Of a DNA stretch of 64,000 nucleotides, positions 11,936 to 26,920 are shown in pieces. This DNA comes from Flaccisagitta enflata (taxonomy: Eukaryota > Chaetognatha > Sagittoidea > Aphragmophora). Below the pieces are notes generated by a model, which was not told the DNA's origin, searched no databases, and saw only the letters and a list, made by a program, of their open reading frames with translations. A program made the position numbers and the translations under genes. The stretch's first letter is position 1; each line of letters starts with the position of its first letter. Location of the stretch: positions 43,028,001 through 43,092,000 of the forward strand of contig OZ231126.1 in NCBI GenBank assembly GCA_965153355.1. Direction: 5' to 3'.

Positions 11936-11970
11936 CTTTTGGGCAGCGGCCCCGAAGGGNNNNNNNNNNC
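11936..11970. other. Truncated TIR element end at an assembly gap
   Basis: GGGCAGCGGCCCCGAAGGG, the outer TIR sequence of the TIR element family, runs directly into ten N bases (11960-11969). The assembly probably collapsed or failed on the palindromic interior. Confidence 0.85.
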
Positions 11971-12228
11971 CATCGTGAGAATTGCAGCGCGCTTATGTCG
12001 GGTCCGCTGGTCTGCTGTCGCTTGTATGGTTGCGGCGCAATGTCGGCCGGTCGTTGACAACTTCATCGAGAATTGGTAAGCTGCGTGCTAGCGTCGGTCC
12101 GTTGTCCGCTGGCCGCTTGGCATGGTTGGTCGGTTTGTCGGTCGCCGTAAGGTTGGTCGGTTGGTATATGACATGACATGTGTCGTGATGACTCTTTTTA
12201 TTTCATGATAATGTTACGGAAGAGTGCA

Positions 12229-12309
12229 GCTTCGTGAAAGCCTCCTGCAGCTAGCCGACCTTCGTGGTACCTTGAACGGGGTGGTGGCTGCGGTCAACAT
12301 CATCCATAA
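12229..12309 (+). other. Possible upstream exon
   Basis: A helical-looking open stretch (LRESLLQLADLRGTLNG and onward) follows GTGCAG and ends at a plausible donor, AA|GTAATT. I could not join it in frame to the next open reading frame, so it is only a candidate. Confidence 0.25.
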
Positions 12310-12536
12310 GTAATTTATTGAATTTGGGAGGTTTACTGCCACGAGACCAAACGAACGTTCAAATGAATCGAAATATGATGTTGATGCTGATAAATATTCA
12401 TTCAAACAGGTAATCCTATTTCTGTGCTTGAAAGTGGAACTGCTATAAAGTGGGTTCAACTGCATGTGCATATTTCTAAGTTTAGAGTTGATGTTTCATA
12501 CTTTTAATGAATTTTAGGCTGGAGTAATAGGCGAAA

Positions 12537-13352
12537 GTGGAACGCTCGTCCCAAACCAAATGGTTTATGTTCAACACGGATGACGTTCGGGACCACCGCG
12601 TGTATCAATGCTTATCGTCCATCCCCGGAAGTGATCATGAGGATCTAGAGGCGGATTTGGGAGTCGCCTCGGCGCATTACGTCAATTCGAATCCATTTGT
12701 AGAGGACGCCTCGTGCGCCCATGCTGGAGCGCCCGATGAGGCATCCTGTGTGGACTTACCCCCGGCCTCACCTCCTCCTCCAGCTTCTCCTCTTCCTCCG
12801 GTGCCTCTTCCTCCTCCGGCGTCTCCTCCTCCGTCACCCACTCATCCTCTTCCTCCCCCGCCTCCTCCTCTGGATGGAGTTGACGCGGCTACGGGTGGGT
12901 TTGAGGACCGGAAGCCGGACGAATTTGCTGCACATCACCTACCCCACGATCGCTCCATCGCTCCTCCGCGTCCGCATCCTCCCCCTTCAAATGCGAGGGG
13001 TGCTATCGGGGGGTTAAATGGCGCTGATGGCCGATGGGATAACGACAACGCTGCTGATCATCGCCATCCACGTAATCGATCCATGGCTCCTCCTCGACCT
13101 GCCCTTCCTCCACATGGATGGAATGGTTCGGATGCAACTGACGGGGCTGTTGGTGGACGAAATTCGCTGGGCAGGCGCGCATCCGTTCCTTCTCAGCCAA
13201 GTCCTCAACATGTGATTGTCAACGCCTCATCTCTGACGCGCGATGGTCCTGGACTTCCGAGGCACGTGTCCTTCTTCAACGGACAACACCCAGAAATCCG
13301 CGTCGCATTTCCTCCTTTGCCAGAATTGGAAGGACTGACAGATGGTGAATGA
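12537..13352 (+). CDS. Proline-rich protein, function unknown
   Basis: An open frame of about 270 codons. The first ATG in frame is at about 12567 (MFNTDDVRDHRV). The N-terminal 70 residues are acidic. Residues about 78-115 are almost pure Pro with Ser/Leu. Two diverged copies of a unit containing DRSIAPPRPHPPP and NRSMAPPRPALPP follow at about 142-195, suggesting an internal duplication. The C-terminus (HVSFFNGQHPEIRVAFPPL) is less biased and looks globular. GC content is clearly higher than in the flanking DNA, as in the next gene. A second frame starting at the acceptor near 12517 (AGVIGESGTLVPNQMVYVQHG, then stop) is also plausible, so the exon structure at the 5' end is unresolved. No family is recognised. 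Confidence 0.5.
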   Translation: MERSSQTKWFMFNTDDVRDHRVYQCLSSIPGSDHEDLEADLGVASAHYVNSNPFVEDASCAHAGAPDEASCVDLPPASPPPPASPLPPVPLPPPASPPPSPTHPLPPPPPPLDGVDAATGGFEDRKPDEFAAHHLPHDRSIAPPRPHPPPSNARGAIGGLNGADGRWDNDNAADHRHPRNRSMAPPRPALPPHGWNGSDATDGAVGGRNSLGRRASVPSQPSPQHVIVNASSLTRDGPGLPRHVSFFNGQHPEIRVAFPPLPELEGLTDGE

Positions 13353-13490
13353 ATGTTTCGCTTCTCGTCAAATTCGAATTCTAAGAGAAGCTCATAATTT
13401 CAATTTTGGATAACATCTAGTTTTAAAGCCAAGAGCGACTGTGAAGGCCAGTTTTTGATTCTTTGGCATTTTTGTCCGTCAGTCTGTGAC

Positions 13491-14460
13491 GCTTTTTTTT
13501 GGACAATCCATATGTTGCATGTCATTGTTTTATTTGGCCCTGTTGTTTTATTCGGAGTGGTTCATTTTTATCGAGTATTTTTATTGTGTGTTTTACTGAC
13601 ATTTTAATCTCATTTGCATATTGTCGTCTATGTAATGATTGTGTAAAATGTGAGGTAATGTCGATCTTATATCATTTTTTTTCCTACATTTTGAAGTTTA
13701 ACACTGATTTTTAGTAAAAAGAGTAAATTTTTGTTTTAAGGCCAATGAAATAATTAATAGTATATTCTTACATGTATCGTTGACATTGTATAAATATGAA
13801 ACTATGCTGAGTAATGAATTTTTTTAAAAACCCTACTATCTAACTCATCCAACTCATCGTGCATATCAAACAACTGAGAACCTTCCCTATGTTTGCATAG
13901 AGGCCATTAAGGAATAAACCTTACTGACTTTGGCCCCGAAATACTGTATGTTATATGTTTGCCTTTAGAAGGTGAGCTTTTTAGATAATCCATATGTCGC
14001 ATGTCACTGGTGTATTTGGCCCTGTTTGTTTTATTCGGCGTGGTTCATTTTTACCGAGTATTTTTATTGTGTGTTTTACTGACAGTTTAATCTCATTTGC
14101 ATATTGTTGTCTATGTGAGGATTGTGTAAAATGTAATGAAATGTCGCTCTTATATCATTTTTTTTTCCTACATTTTGAAGTTTAACAATGATTTTTAGTA
14201 AAAAGAGTAAATTTTTGTTTTAAGGCCAATGAAATAATTAATAGTATATTCTTACATGTATCGTTGACATTGTATAAATATGAAACTATGCTGAGTAATC
14301 AATTTTTTTAAAAACTCTAACTTATCGTTACATATTATACATTTTAGAGAGTCCATTTTTTTCTATGTTTGCATAGAGGCCATTAAGGAATAAACCTTAC
14401 TGACTTTGGCCTTGAAATACTATATGTTATATGTTTGCCTTTAGAAGGTGAGCGTGGCTC
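13491..14460. repeat. Tandem duplication, two units of about 485 bp
   Basis: The first unit (about 13491-13980) starts near AATCCATATGTTGCATGTCA and ends GCCTTTAGAAGGTGAGC. The second (about 13981-14460) repeats it with scattered substitutions and a short length difference near 13835/14315. Each unit contains GAGGCCATTAAGGAATAAAC. The two small open frames in the copies have no clear coding signature. Confidence 0.85.
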
Positions 14461-14988
14461 TTTGATATATATATAATCAATTAGTGAACGTCATCTCATA
14501 GAATGTGTGTTTGTGTTAAAAAGATTTGTGTTTGATGGATTTTTATATATTTTCGATTGATCCAGTACTGATTTATGCCATTTTTGCGTGAATCATGATG
14601 AAAAAGTGCTTAAACTTTCTATTACCAATAAAAATCCGTCATGAAATAGTATATTTTGTCGTTGTCTAATTGAAATATCTCTAGAAAGAAACACAGAGAA
14701 ACACAAAGGTAACCTGAAGTCGTTACATTAAAGAGGTGCTGTCGTCCAGGTTCGATTTGATCAGGTACATTTACCTTTAGTCAGAAGATGATTCAGATTG
14801 ATTTATTGGAAGTCACTACTTGCTTAATGCATATGTCCTCCTGCGAAAGAGAAGCCCTCTCTCTCATCCTCAAGTCCATCTCATCTCCATCCGAAGTCCA
14901 GTCCTCAAGTTCATCTGAAGCCCATCCGAAGTCCATCCGAAGTCCTCACATCCATCCGAAGTCCTCAAGTCCATCCGAAGTCCGAAGA

Positions 14989-15444
14989 ATGAAGCCGAAG
15001 TCCATCTGTCTGGCCGCCATTCTATCCGGCCTCATCGTCGTGGCGGCTGGCTGTCCTGTTGAAGGGGATCCCGACGCCCTCGACAACTATGACATCCTGC
15101 CGGATGTCAACACCACCTCATCGCCTCGCGACATCGCCACCTCCACTTCCGCCGCCATCGTCGCCACCACCACATCGACGTTGGCTAAAACGGCCGCCGC
15201 CTCAAATGGATCTGAAGACTCTTTAGACAAGGTTCTAAAGGTCCTTCAGATCCTTTTGGGTGCGGTGGCGTTTTTGTTCACCGTCGGTGTGTCTGTGTGG
15301 GCGGCAAAACGCGGTGAAGTGGTGGATTGGCAGAATGGATGGGCTGGGACGGTCGTGCGCGTCATCCTCTGTACAAGAGATGGCGTCGCTGCCTACCAAG
15401 AAGCAAGAGAAGCTCGCCGCGAGATCAGGGATCTAGTTCGCTAG
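14989..15444 (+). CDS. Small type I membrane protein with signal peptide
   Basis: From the ATG at 14989 the protein has 151 residues. The open frame extends upstream to 14788, but that part is a Ser/Pro/Lys run from a decayed TCCATCCGAAG repeat and is probably 5' UTR. MKPKSICLAAILSGLIVVAAG is a good signal peptide. Next comes a Thr/Ser/Ala-rich stalk of about 60 residues with NTT and NGS sequons. A transmembrane segment lies at about 84-108 (VLQILLGAVAFLFTVGVSVW), and a 40-residue basic/acidic cytoplasmic tail ends in REIRDLVR. The overall plan is that of a short surface glycoprotein. It lies between the proline-rich gene and the coiled-coil gene on the same strand. Not assigned to a family. 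Confidence 0.6.
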   Translation: MKPKSICLAAILSGLIVVAAGCPVEGDPDALDNYDILPDVNTTSSPRDIATSTSAAIVATTTSTLAKTAAASNGSEDSLDKVLKVLQILLGAVAFLFTVGVSVWAAKRGEVVDWQNGWAGTVVRVILCTRDGVAAYQEAREARREIRDLVR

Positions 15445-15449
15445 ATACC

Positions 15450-17012
<1,563 letters not shown>

Positions 17013-17029
17013 AGTGATTTGAAACAATA

Positions 17030-19764
<2,735 letters not shown>

Positions 19765-20846
19765 AACTTTTGCCATGGAACGAGGAAAGTACAGAGGCTG
19801 AGGAGACGTCGACTTCAATCAAATTACCAGACAACGCGGAAGGTAAAGAGTCGGAAAATTCCATTGAGGATGCCAGTCACAGTTTGAACAATGCCGTCGA
19901 CAACGAGCAAAGGCAGGATGAGGAGCAGAGGCAGGATGAAGAGGAGGTTATCTGTGAAACGCAGTTGGATGAATCACAGCAATTTGAGCAGGTGTCATTG
20001 CCAAATGATGAGAATGAAAGGGCAGTAAAAGGGCTGAGTGAGGATAGGTTGGAAAGAGAGGAAGATGATAATTTTTCGCAGATCAGCTTTGACGTGGAAG
20101 CAGTTGAGGAATTTGAGGGAAATCACAAAATTGCCACAAGTTCTGAAGTTGGGGCTTCCGGTGAGAATTTATCCCTTTCTCAATCAATGGCAATTATAAA
20201 TTTGCCAGATGAAGATGGAGAAGCCGAGGGAGATGGCGAAAGGCCAGTGACACCCGGCCGAGATTTGCCAGAAAATTACCTTTCAGAATTGCAAGACGAC
20301 AGTGGCACTCTTTTGGGAGTCAATGAAGGGGTCGCTGTCCAGAGTCAGTGCCATGGTCTGCAATTGATGCCACCAACTGGTCCCAATCAAAAGGCAGTTG
20401 CTTGTAAAGTGGGCAATTTGAAGTCCAATGTGTCCCAGCACAATGTTATCGCCCGCTTCCGCCATTGCTACTGCTTCACCATTGTTGTCACGGCTCTACC
20501 TCTGCCAGCGCTTTCTTCATTGCCACCGCTTCGCCCCAACTACCTCTCTTTTCCAAGGCCTACTCACACCCTGGCTCTAAATCCGCTTTCCTAAACTGCT
20601 TCCACCTCCACATCTGCCTCGCTTCAAACCTGGGCCCCGCATCCGCATCTGAAGCTTCGCGATTTGAAATAGAAAGCTGCTACTTCAGCCTCATGGAAAA
20701 ATGTATGAGGTTAAGAACGCCAGATGTCGGGTTTCCGCTGCTTAACTTACAGTTAATCATTCTTTAAAAGGTGCGAAGCACAGTTTCTTGTCAGTCGAAG
20801 TGTAAAGAAAATACACAGACGCGCTTACAGAGATATCAACGGAAGT

Positions 20847-21671
20847 ATGTCGACGAAGGTATCGGCTGAGATGGCTGCCAAGCATAGCTACTTACCTCCG
20901 CTGAATACCCCCACTCAACTGTCTCATAGCAAGGCCCCAAAGGAGCCAAAAAATGGTCGTAACAAGGAAAACAAAGTGATCCATGTTCCACCGGTGCCGA
21001 ATCATCAGAGCACGATTACGGCACATACCGTTCATCAGTTTAAACCGGCAGATAATGGCAGTTTAAAATTCAAAGTCCCCGAACTCATGAAGAATCCGCA
21101 AAAAAAACATCCGCAAAAAAATGTTGGTAAGTATACAAATAAACTGCCCACAAAAATGAGACATAGGGCATGCACTTTCTGTCTCCGACTTTATCCCTCA
21201 AAGACCTCAAGAATTCCCACCGGCTTGACGCCATATCTTCACGTGAGAACATCTGAGTGTCCCTTCGTTCGCCAGAACTGCATGAATACTGTAGAAAAAC
21301 TTGTATGCTATGGATGTTTTGAGAGTTTTGATATGAATAAATGTATCAACGAGGACATTTTGTCCCACATCGAAATGACTGATCATGATGTCATATGCCA
21401 TATTTGTAGACAAGTCATGCCTTATTCAGAGATGTACGGACATTTAGTTCTGAAATACTATAGTTATTTTGAAGCTGGTGTGACTTGCACTCGTTGTGAC
21501 CGTTCCTTTCAAAGTTGCAAGTCATGGGTGCAACATATTAAAACTGTCCATAGTATTTCTTCCCCTAACATGGCTCATTTTAATAGGTTTTTACCTATTG
21601 TTCAAAAAGATATGCAAATTCGAGAAGCTATGTTATTCGCTTGTCTACATTGTAATTCGACAATTTCTTAA
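20847..21671 (+). CDS. Intronless Cys-rich zinc-finger protein
   Basis: 274 residues from ATG 20847. Residues 1-105 are basic, disordered and rich in Pro, Lys and Asn. From about 110 there is a series of paired cysteines: CTFC, CPFVRQNC, CYGC, CHIC with a downstream His, then a classical-looking CTRCDRSF ... H ... H finger near 225-248, and a final CLHC. This indicates several zinc-binding sites and probably nucleic-acid or protein binding. The polymerase at 26921-30682 carries a finger of similar design (CSKCTRCF ... H ... C), a weak hint of shared origin. It lies between the acidic frame and the helicase gene on the same strand. Not assigned to a named family. Confidence 0.6.
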   Translation: MSTKVSAEMAAKHSYLPPLNTPTQLSHSKAPKEPKNGRNKENKVIHVPPVPNHQSTITAHTVHQFKPADNGSLKFKVPELMKNPQKKHPQKNVGKYTNKLPTKMRHRACTFCLRLYPSKTSRIPTGLTPYLHVRTSECPFVRQNCMNTVEKLVCYGCFESFDMNKCINEDILSHIEMTDHDVICHICRQVMPYSEMYGHLVLKYYSYFEAGVTCTRCDRSFQSCKSWVQHIKTVHSISSPNMAHFNRFLPIVQKDMQIREAMLFACLHCNSTIS

Positions 21672-21703
21672 TGTCATTTCTCTCTCCCCTTCTTTTTCCC
21701 AAT

Positions 21704-21751
<48 letters not shown>

Positions 21752-22052
21752 CCGTTTCTTTCTGTTTACACAGTTGGAGAAAACAACAAAAAGGGGAAGA
21801 ATTAATGCGTTCGTCAGATGCTATCATTTGTAACATACGGTTCAAAAAAAAAATTTCACGTTAAAATTGTAAAAGCAAAAATTAGGACTTAAAGTTCCTA
21901 ATTTCTGTTTTCCTTTCAAGTTTCACATTTTCAATTTTCAAATTTTTAGGTCCAGATTTAAAAACATAATTTGCTTTTAAAAACATTGGGTAAATCATTG
22001 GGATAAACATTGGGAAAAACATTTAAAAAGACATTGTGAAAATCCATTTGTC

Positions 22053-23514
22053 ATGGATGGGAGTGAAGAATATATGCAAAGCCCAGAGGATTTGGGCATG
22101 GAGATGGACGAAGAGGACAGGACGAAGAGGCCGAAGAGGCGTGCGAAATCCCAGTTCCTGATGACTGGCCCAGCAAATGGCCAATAGAATTGATCAACCA
22201 CCCGGTCGAGCTTGGAGATCGAATAATAACCGTGGCAAATCTTCCAACTCCACCAAAGGTTAGTTTTATGCCTCATTTGTGGTATGTCTGCCTGCCCGTT
22301 TGACTGTCTATCTGCCTTACCATTTCATGCATGCCTGTCTGTCTATCTGTCTGCCTACCCGTCTGCCTGCATGCCTGCATGCCTGCTTGCTTCTCTAACT
22401 GTCAAAGTGTGTGCATGCCTGCCTGTGTGCCTGTGTGCGTGTGTGCCTGTGTGCCTGTCTGCCTGTTTGTCTACATGTTTTCCTACCTGGGTGCCTACTT
22501 CTTTTTGCCTGCTTTGTTTACGCTTTTCCTTTACATTTGTTAAATGAGTTTTTTGTTTTTTATTTACATCTCAGATTACACATCTTGTCCTACATCAAAC
22601 TCAAATTGTGAAGCTTTTTGGGGACATCAACTACAGGGAATTCAAGGCTCGCTATTTAGAAAACGACGAACACTTCATATACTTTCGTCACTCGCGGTTA
22701 GTTACATGAATTAGAATGGCATAAATGGTACAATAAATAACGGACTAACAAAGCCTCTCATAAAGTTGTGTACTCAGAATTTTAAAAATACCTCCATCTG
22801 TTCATGTTTCCAGAGACATCCCTCTGGCTCAACTTCTCTCGGATGACCTCCTCTCTCATTTCCACATCATTAAAGTGATGCGCCTTGGAAACAAAACGAA
22901 AGAGGATTGGCGCTGTACTTTGAAAAAATGGGTCCAAGATCCGACGAAGGACCGAGACGTCGAGGATCTTCTTTCGACCATAACAGCCCTTGACGATAAA
23001 GATTTGGACCGCATTGCCCGCGCTTTGGTCCATCCGTGCGACTTTGTGTCGCAACCGTCGCCAATAACACAAGCACGGGTCATGCTTTTGGAATGACAGA
23101 AGGCCGCGACCGATTTGGCCAGGTATTTCATTTATGTAGAGTGATAAAAACACGTGTTAAACAATCTACATATTCACCAACCTACTATTTTATGTCTACA
23201 ATAATACTGCTAAAATTATCTCCCCATTTATTCTCCAGATGAAGGGTCAAGGCACTCGACTGGATAAGAAGCCACGCCCAGCCCCTCCTCTACTACATTG
23301 CATCAAAAACGCCATTGAGTTTCGTCCCCAAACCAGAGCGGAATGGCACTCTTGCCAAGATGTCCTCATCAATACGCCAACAAAAATCGGCAACAGCGCC
23401 ACCAAATCATCCTCTCCGACGTTGATCCTGAACAATGGAGAATCTTTACAGGCGCCGAAATCTCTTGAATTTGGAGGTACGTTTGTTTGTTTGTTTGTCT
23501 TTTATTTTCATTGT

Positions 23515-23582
<68 letters not shown>

Positions 23583-23634
23583 AGTACAAGAACTAGGTAT
23601 AGGCTATAATTTTTTGATGGAAATTTCTTTCTTC

Positions 23635-23670
<36 letters not shown>

Positions 23671-23673
23671 TTT

Positions 23674-23733
<60 letters not shown>

Positions 23734-23749
23734 TCCTTCTTTCTTTCTG

Positions 23750-23816
<67 letters not shown>

Positions 23817-24903
23817 AATTATCATAGTAACACATTTAAACTTCTTTTTTTTTTCACAGACGAAACCGTCTCCTATGTCCTTGATCAAGCCGAAAAAAAG
23901 AGACACATCAACAATCAACTGATGTTGTTTCTTATCAATCATCACAACCCGGATTCAGCATGCCACTTCTTCAGTCTACTGTCAAGCAGTGACAAATGGA
24001 ATCTGTTCACTGTCTTAGGTAAATATCCCATTTTTACTTGCAAATATGCAACTCTATAAGAGGCTGTCCGTCTGGGCCCGTCTATTGATTAGTCAGTCCG
24101 CAGATGACCAATTTATGGCACAAACGCACATTCCCTCTCTGCCCTGCTGCCTGCCCTGCCCTCTCACCTCCCATGCCCTCCCCATGCCCTGTTATCCTGC
24201 CATGCCCTGCCTTCTGCCCAGGCCAAACACTCATATTGCCATTTCATTACCATTGCTCAGGTGCCAGTTGGATGTCCATGACTCGAAATCTCGTGGATAT
24301 TTATCAAGAACAGAAACTTGCCGCTGACAATCTCAAATCATGGTCCTACAAAAACTTCAAGAGGTATAAATTGTATTTCCATGATAAATAAACCACTCAT
24401 CTGTATCGTGCTATGTCAATCGGTCCGTTGGTCGGTCTCTGTTTTTGAATCCAAATGGGCTTTGCATTAGTGTCCCTACCAACCATCCAAATCTGGTTTG
24501 CCATGTACCTGGCATTGTTTACTTCCCATTTTTTTTTGTCATTTCAATTATTAGGCATAAACACATCATCGAGGCCAACGACAAGGCCAAAAGGGCGCAC
24601 AAGCGCGATTGGGAAAGGAACAGAGAAGCCGGGCGAGTCCGGGGCAACTACGAACCGCTGCAAACCACTTTCGACTTGGCGGTTCGTTGGTTGGCCAACT
24701 TCTTGCGGAAACATCATTTCGATATCAAGAAATTTCTACGTTTCGTCCACAACTTCCTCGACTTCTCAGGAGTGAATAACGACCCATCATTGGCCAAGCG
24801 TAACTGCGCGTTCTTCTATGGGAGTTCCAATTCTGGGGTATGAAAAACAAACAAACAAACAAACAAACATAAAACAAACAAACAAATACATGATGTAGAA
24901 ATA

Positions 24904-24955
<52 letters not shown>

Positions 24956-26404
24956 ACGAAAGAAAGAACAAAGAAAAAAGGCAAAATAGAAGAGCTAAAA
25001 CCTAAGTACACGTTCATAATTATTTTTTTCCCTGATTTTTTTTCTTTCATTCCAACCCATCCATATCACTGCCCCTGCCCATCCATTTCCCTATAGAAAA
25101 GCTTCCTCAGCAAATGTCTCCTTGAGAGCATTTATCTTTGTTATCCAAATCATGAAAGGTGAGTTATTGATCAATCAAATCTTCACATATTCTCAAATTG
25201 AAGTACCCTCCCCTGCCCATTGTGCCGTACCCACCCCGGCCCATCATGTCGTTAATCCCAGATCACTATACAAATTTTTTTTTCTTCTTCTTATTTTCAG
25301 CGTTAACTTTTTCCTTGAGCGACTGGACGAACTGTGTCATATCGTCTTTGCCGAGGTTAGTTTATTGCTTTTCTTTTTTTTTTACTATTAGCTCTTAGCC
25401 TTAGCCTTAGCCTTAGCCTTAGCCTTAGCCTTAGCCTTAACCTTTAGCTGTTACTCATGCTTTATGCTTCTGCTTATGCTTTCAAATCTTATGCTACGGA
25501 CAGACTCACAGCCCTAACAACCAACATGGTAAAATATACAGTCGCATGTCCGTAATCAAAAATCATTACTACCATTGCCCATGCCCATGTAATTATAAAT
25601 GTAACCCCGCGTCCCTTCCCTTAGGAGCTCAAGACGGGTTTTTTGCCGATTTCTTCGCTCAAGCTCATGTTTGAAGGTTCTCCCACGGTAATAAACAAAA
25701 AAGGGAAATCGGCGTCGATGAGAACCACCCCCTACCGCATTTGGGTGACATCCAATGACTAATTAAGTTCCTACGTGCCCTCAGGGGACCAAAGAAACCT
25801 CAACGCTATGCGTTCAAGGTAATTATTTCATAATATGCACAATAGAAGTTACGTCACACATTCAGACGGACGGATGGACAAATTAAACGGATGGCACTTA
25901 TATGCATTTCATATACAATCTCCCTTACTCATTGACCTGTACCAAATGTCACCCAGCATTACTTTACAGATGTTTCGAGTTCCAAATGTCTACCCCCGTG
26001 GTCACGGAAACTATGGAGCAAATCGAGGCCGCGACCCCTCAACAAATTGCACGGCTCAAGACAAAATACGAAATACCCCCAAACCGGCCTTTCAGGTAAT
26101 TATTTTAGGCTACACGGCTCCTGAAGTCGCATGTGGTGGGCAGGGACAGCGATAAAAGAGGCAAACCGTTCATAACATCAATTACATCTAAAGCTTACCG
26201 ATGGACCAACCAACCAACGGACATAGCAGGTTGTAGAGTCGCGTGCATGCGACCAAAAAGAGCTCTTTTCTGCATCATTTGTTATCAATTTAAGCGCCCC
26301 CCCCCTATCCTTTCCTCTTATACAGCTACATTTTGCCAGCGCCAATCGTAATCACCCCTGCCCACTGGGTCGGGCGTTTTGCTTCGTCACTTCAATTTAA
26401 ATGA
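22053..26404 (+). CDS. Rep/NS1-like protein with superfamily 3 helicase domain, twelve exons
   Basis: Exons: 22053-22258, 22575-22696, 22814-23078, 23239-23476, 23860-24018, 24261-24363, 24555-24837, 25097-25158, 25301-25355, 25625-25818, 25970-26095, 26326-26404. From exon 2 on, all phases agree, giving about 630 residues, close to parvovirus NS1 length. Exon 3 has a His-Phe-His that could be a rolling-circle HUH motif. Exon 7 ends in the glycine half of a P-loop (GSSNSG) and exon 8 opens with Lys-Ser. Exons 9/10 meet inside a Walker B Glu-Glu. Exon 10 has the SF3 signatures LKLMFEGSP and IWVTSND, and exon 11 opens next to an RCF-type arginine. Problems: a frame change in exon 1 near 22100; the donor GG|GTCATG at 23079 is weak (a better donor at 23123 would leave a TGA and break the frame); an in-frame TAA lies at 25760. 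It is probably a replication initiator or helicase, possibly inactive. Confidence 0.75.
25390..25440. repeat. (CTTAGC)n hexamer array in a helicase intron
   Basis: About seven to eight tandem copies of TTAGCC in the intron between helicase exons 9 and 10. It differs from the common TTAGGG telomere unit by one strand-specific position, so I treat it as a simple repeat. Confidence 0.85.
26110..26268 (-). repeat. Hairpin-family element inside the last helicase intron
   Basis: On the minus strand: head TCGCATGCACGCGACTCTAC near 26265-26233, an array of GTTGGTTGGTCCATCGG, and a tail near 26110-26150 with CCTGCCCACCACATGCGACTTC. It fills most of the 230-bp intron. Confidence 0.65.
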
Positions 26405-26920
26405 CTGTCCTGATCCTGGCATTCCCTGGCAAGACACGATCCAGGATCTGCCCTGAAATCAAATCCCGTAACCCCGGGCGACACACAGTCAAAAATTGAC
26501 TTATTGGGCACTGTTTTAGCTTCTTCATGGTTATCCCTGGACAAGATAACTTTTGCATCTTCCAAGCTTGACATTGTCTGAATTGCAGTCCCTCAACGAC
26601 TCATTAGTTACTTTATTCATCCATTTCCTTTGTTCTTTTGTCGTTGGCCCAAATACACAATCTTTTGTCATTGGCCCAAAATGTGTCATTGTCATTTATT
26701 TTGCTTTGCTCGTTCATATTATTGTCACGATCGCTTTACCTAATTTCAATAAATAAAATAAATATCAATAAATAGATTTAAATTAACAGAGTTTTTCATT
26801 CAACTGATCATAACTGTACATGTGGATGTTTGACAAAAACTCATCAGTGCTACCACTGCACTTTATGAAATACTCATTTTTATAGCTATTGAATACGTGA
26901 CAGTTTGCTGACTGAGGTCA
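26405..26920 (+). other. Convergent intergenic region with polyadenylation signals
   Basis: The plus-strand helicase stops at 26404 and the minus-strand polymerase at 26921. 26745-26775 contains several overlapping AATAAA hexamers on the plus strand, suitable as helicase poly(A) signals. 26639-26690 has a short duplicated GTCATTGGCCCAAA. No gene seen. Confidence 0.6.

Noticed and set aside
13499-14185. Two similar small frames in the duplicated unit (Phe/Cys-rich, about 65-70 codons)
   Set aside because: The duplication itself explains the similarity. The reading frames differ at both ends, and there is no start context or motif.
25390-25440. Possible interstitial telomere repeat
   Set aside because: The unit is TTAGCC, not a known telomere repeat that I can assert, and it lies within an intron.
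22053-26404. Alternative genetic code to explain the in-frame TAA and TGA in the helicase
   Set aside because: Other genes here end cleanly at TAA, TGA and TAG, and a different exon 3 donor removes the TGA without recoding.
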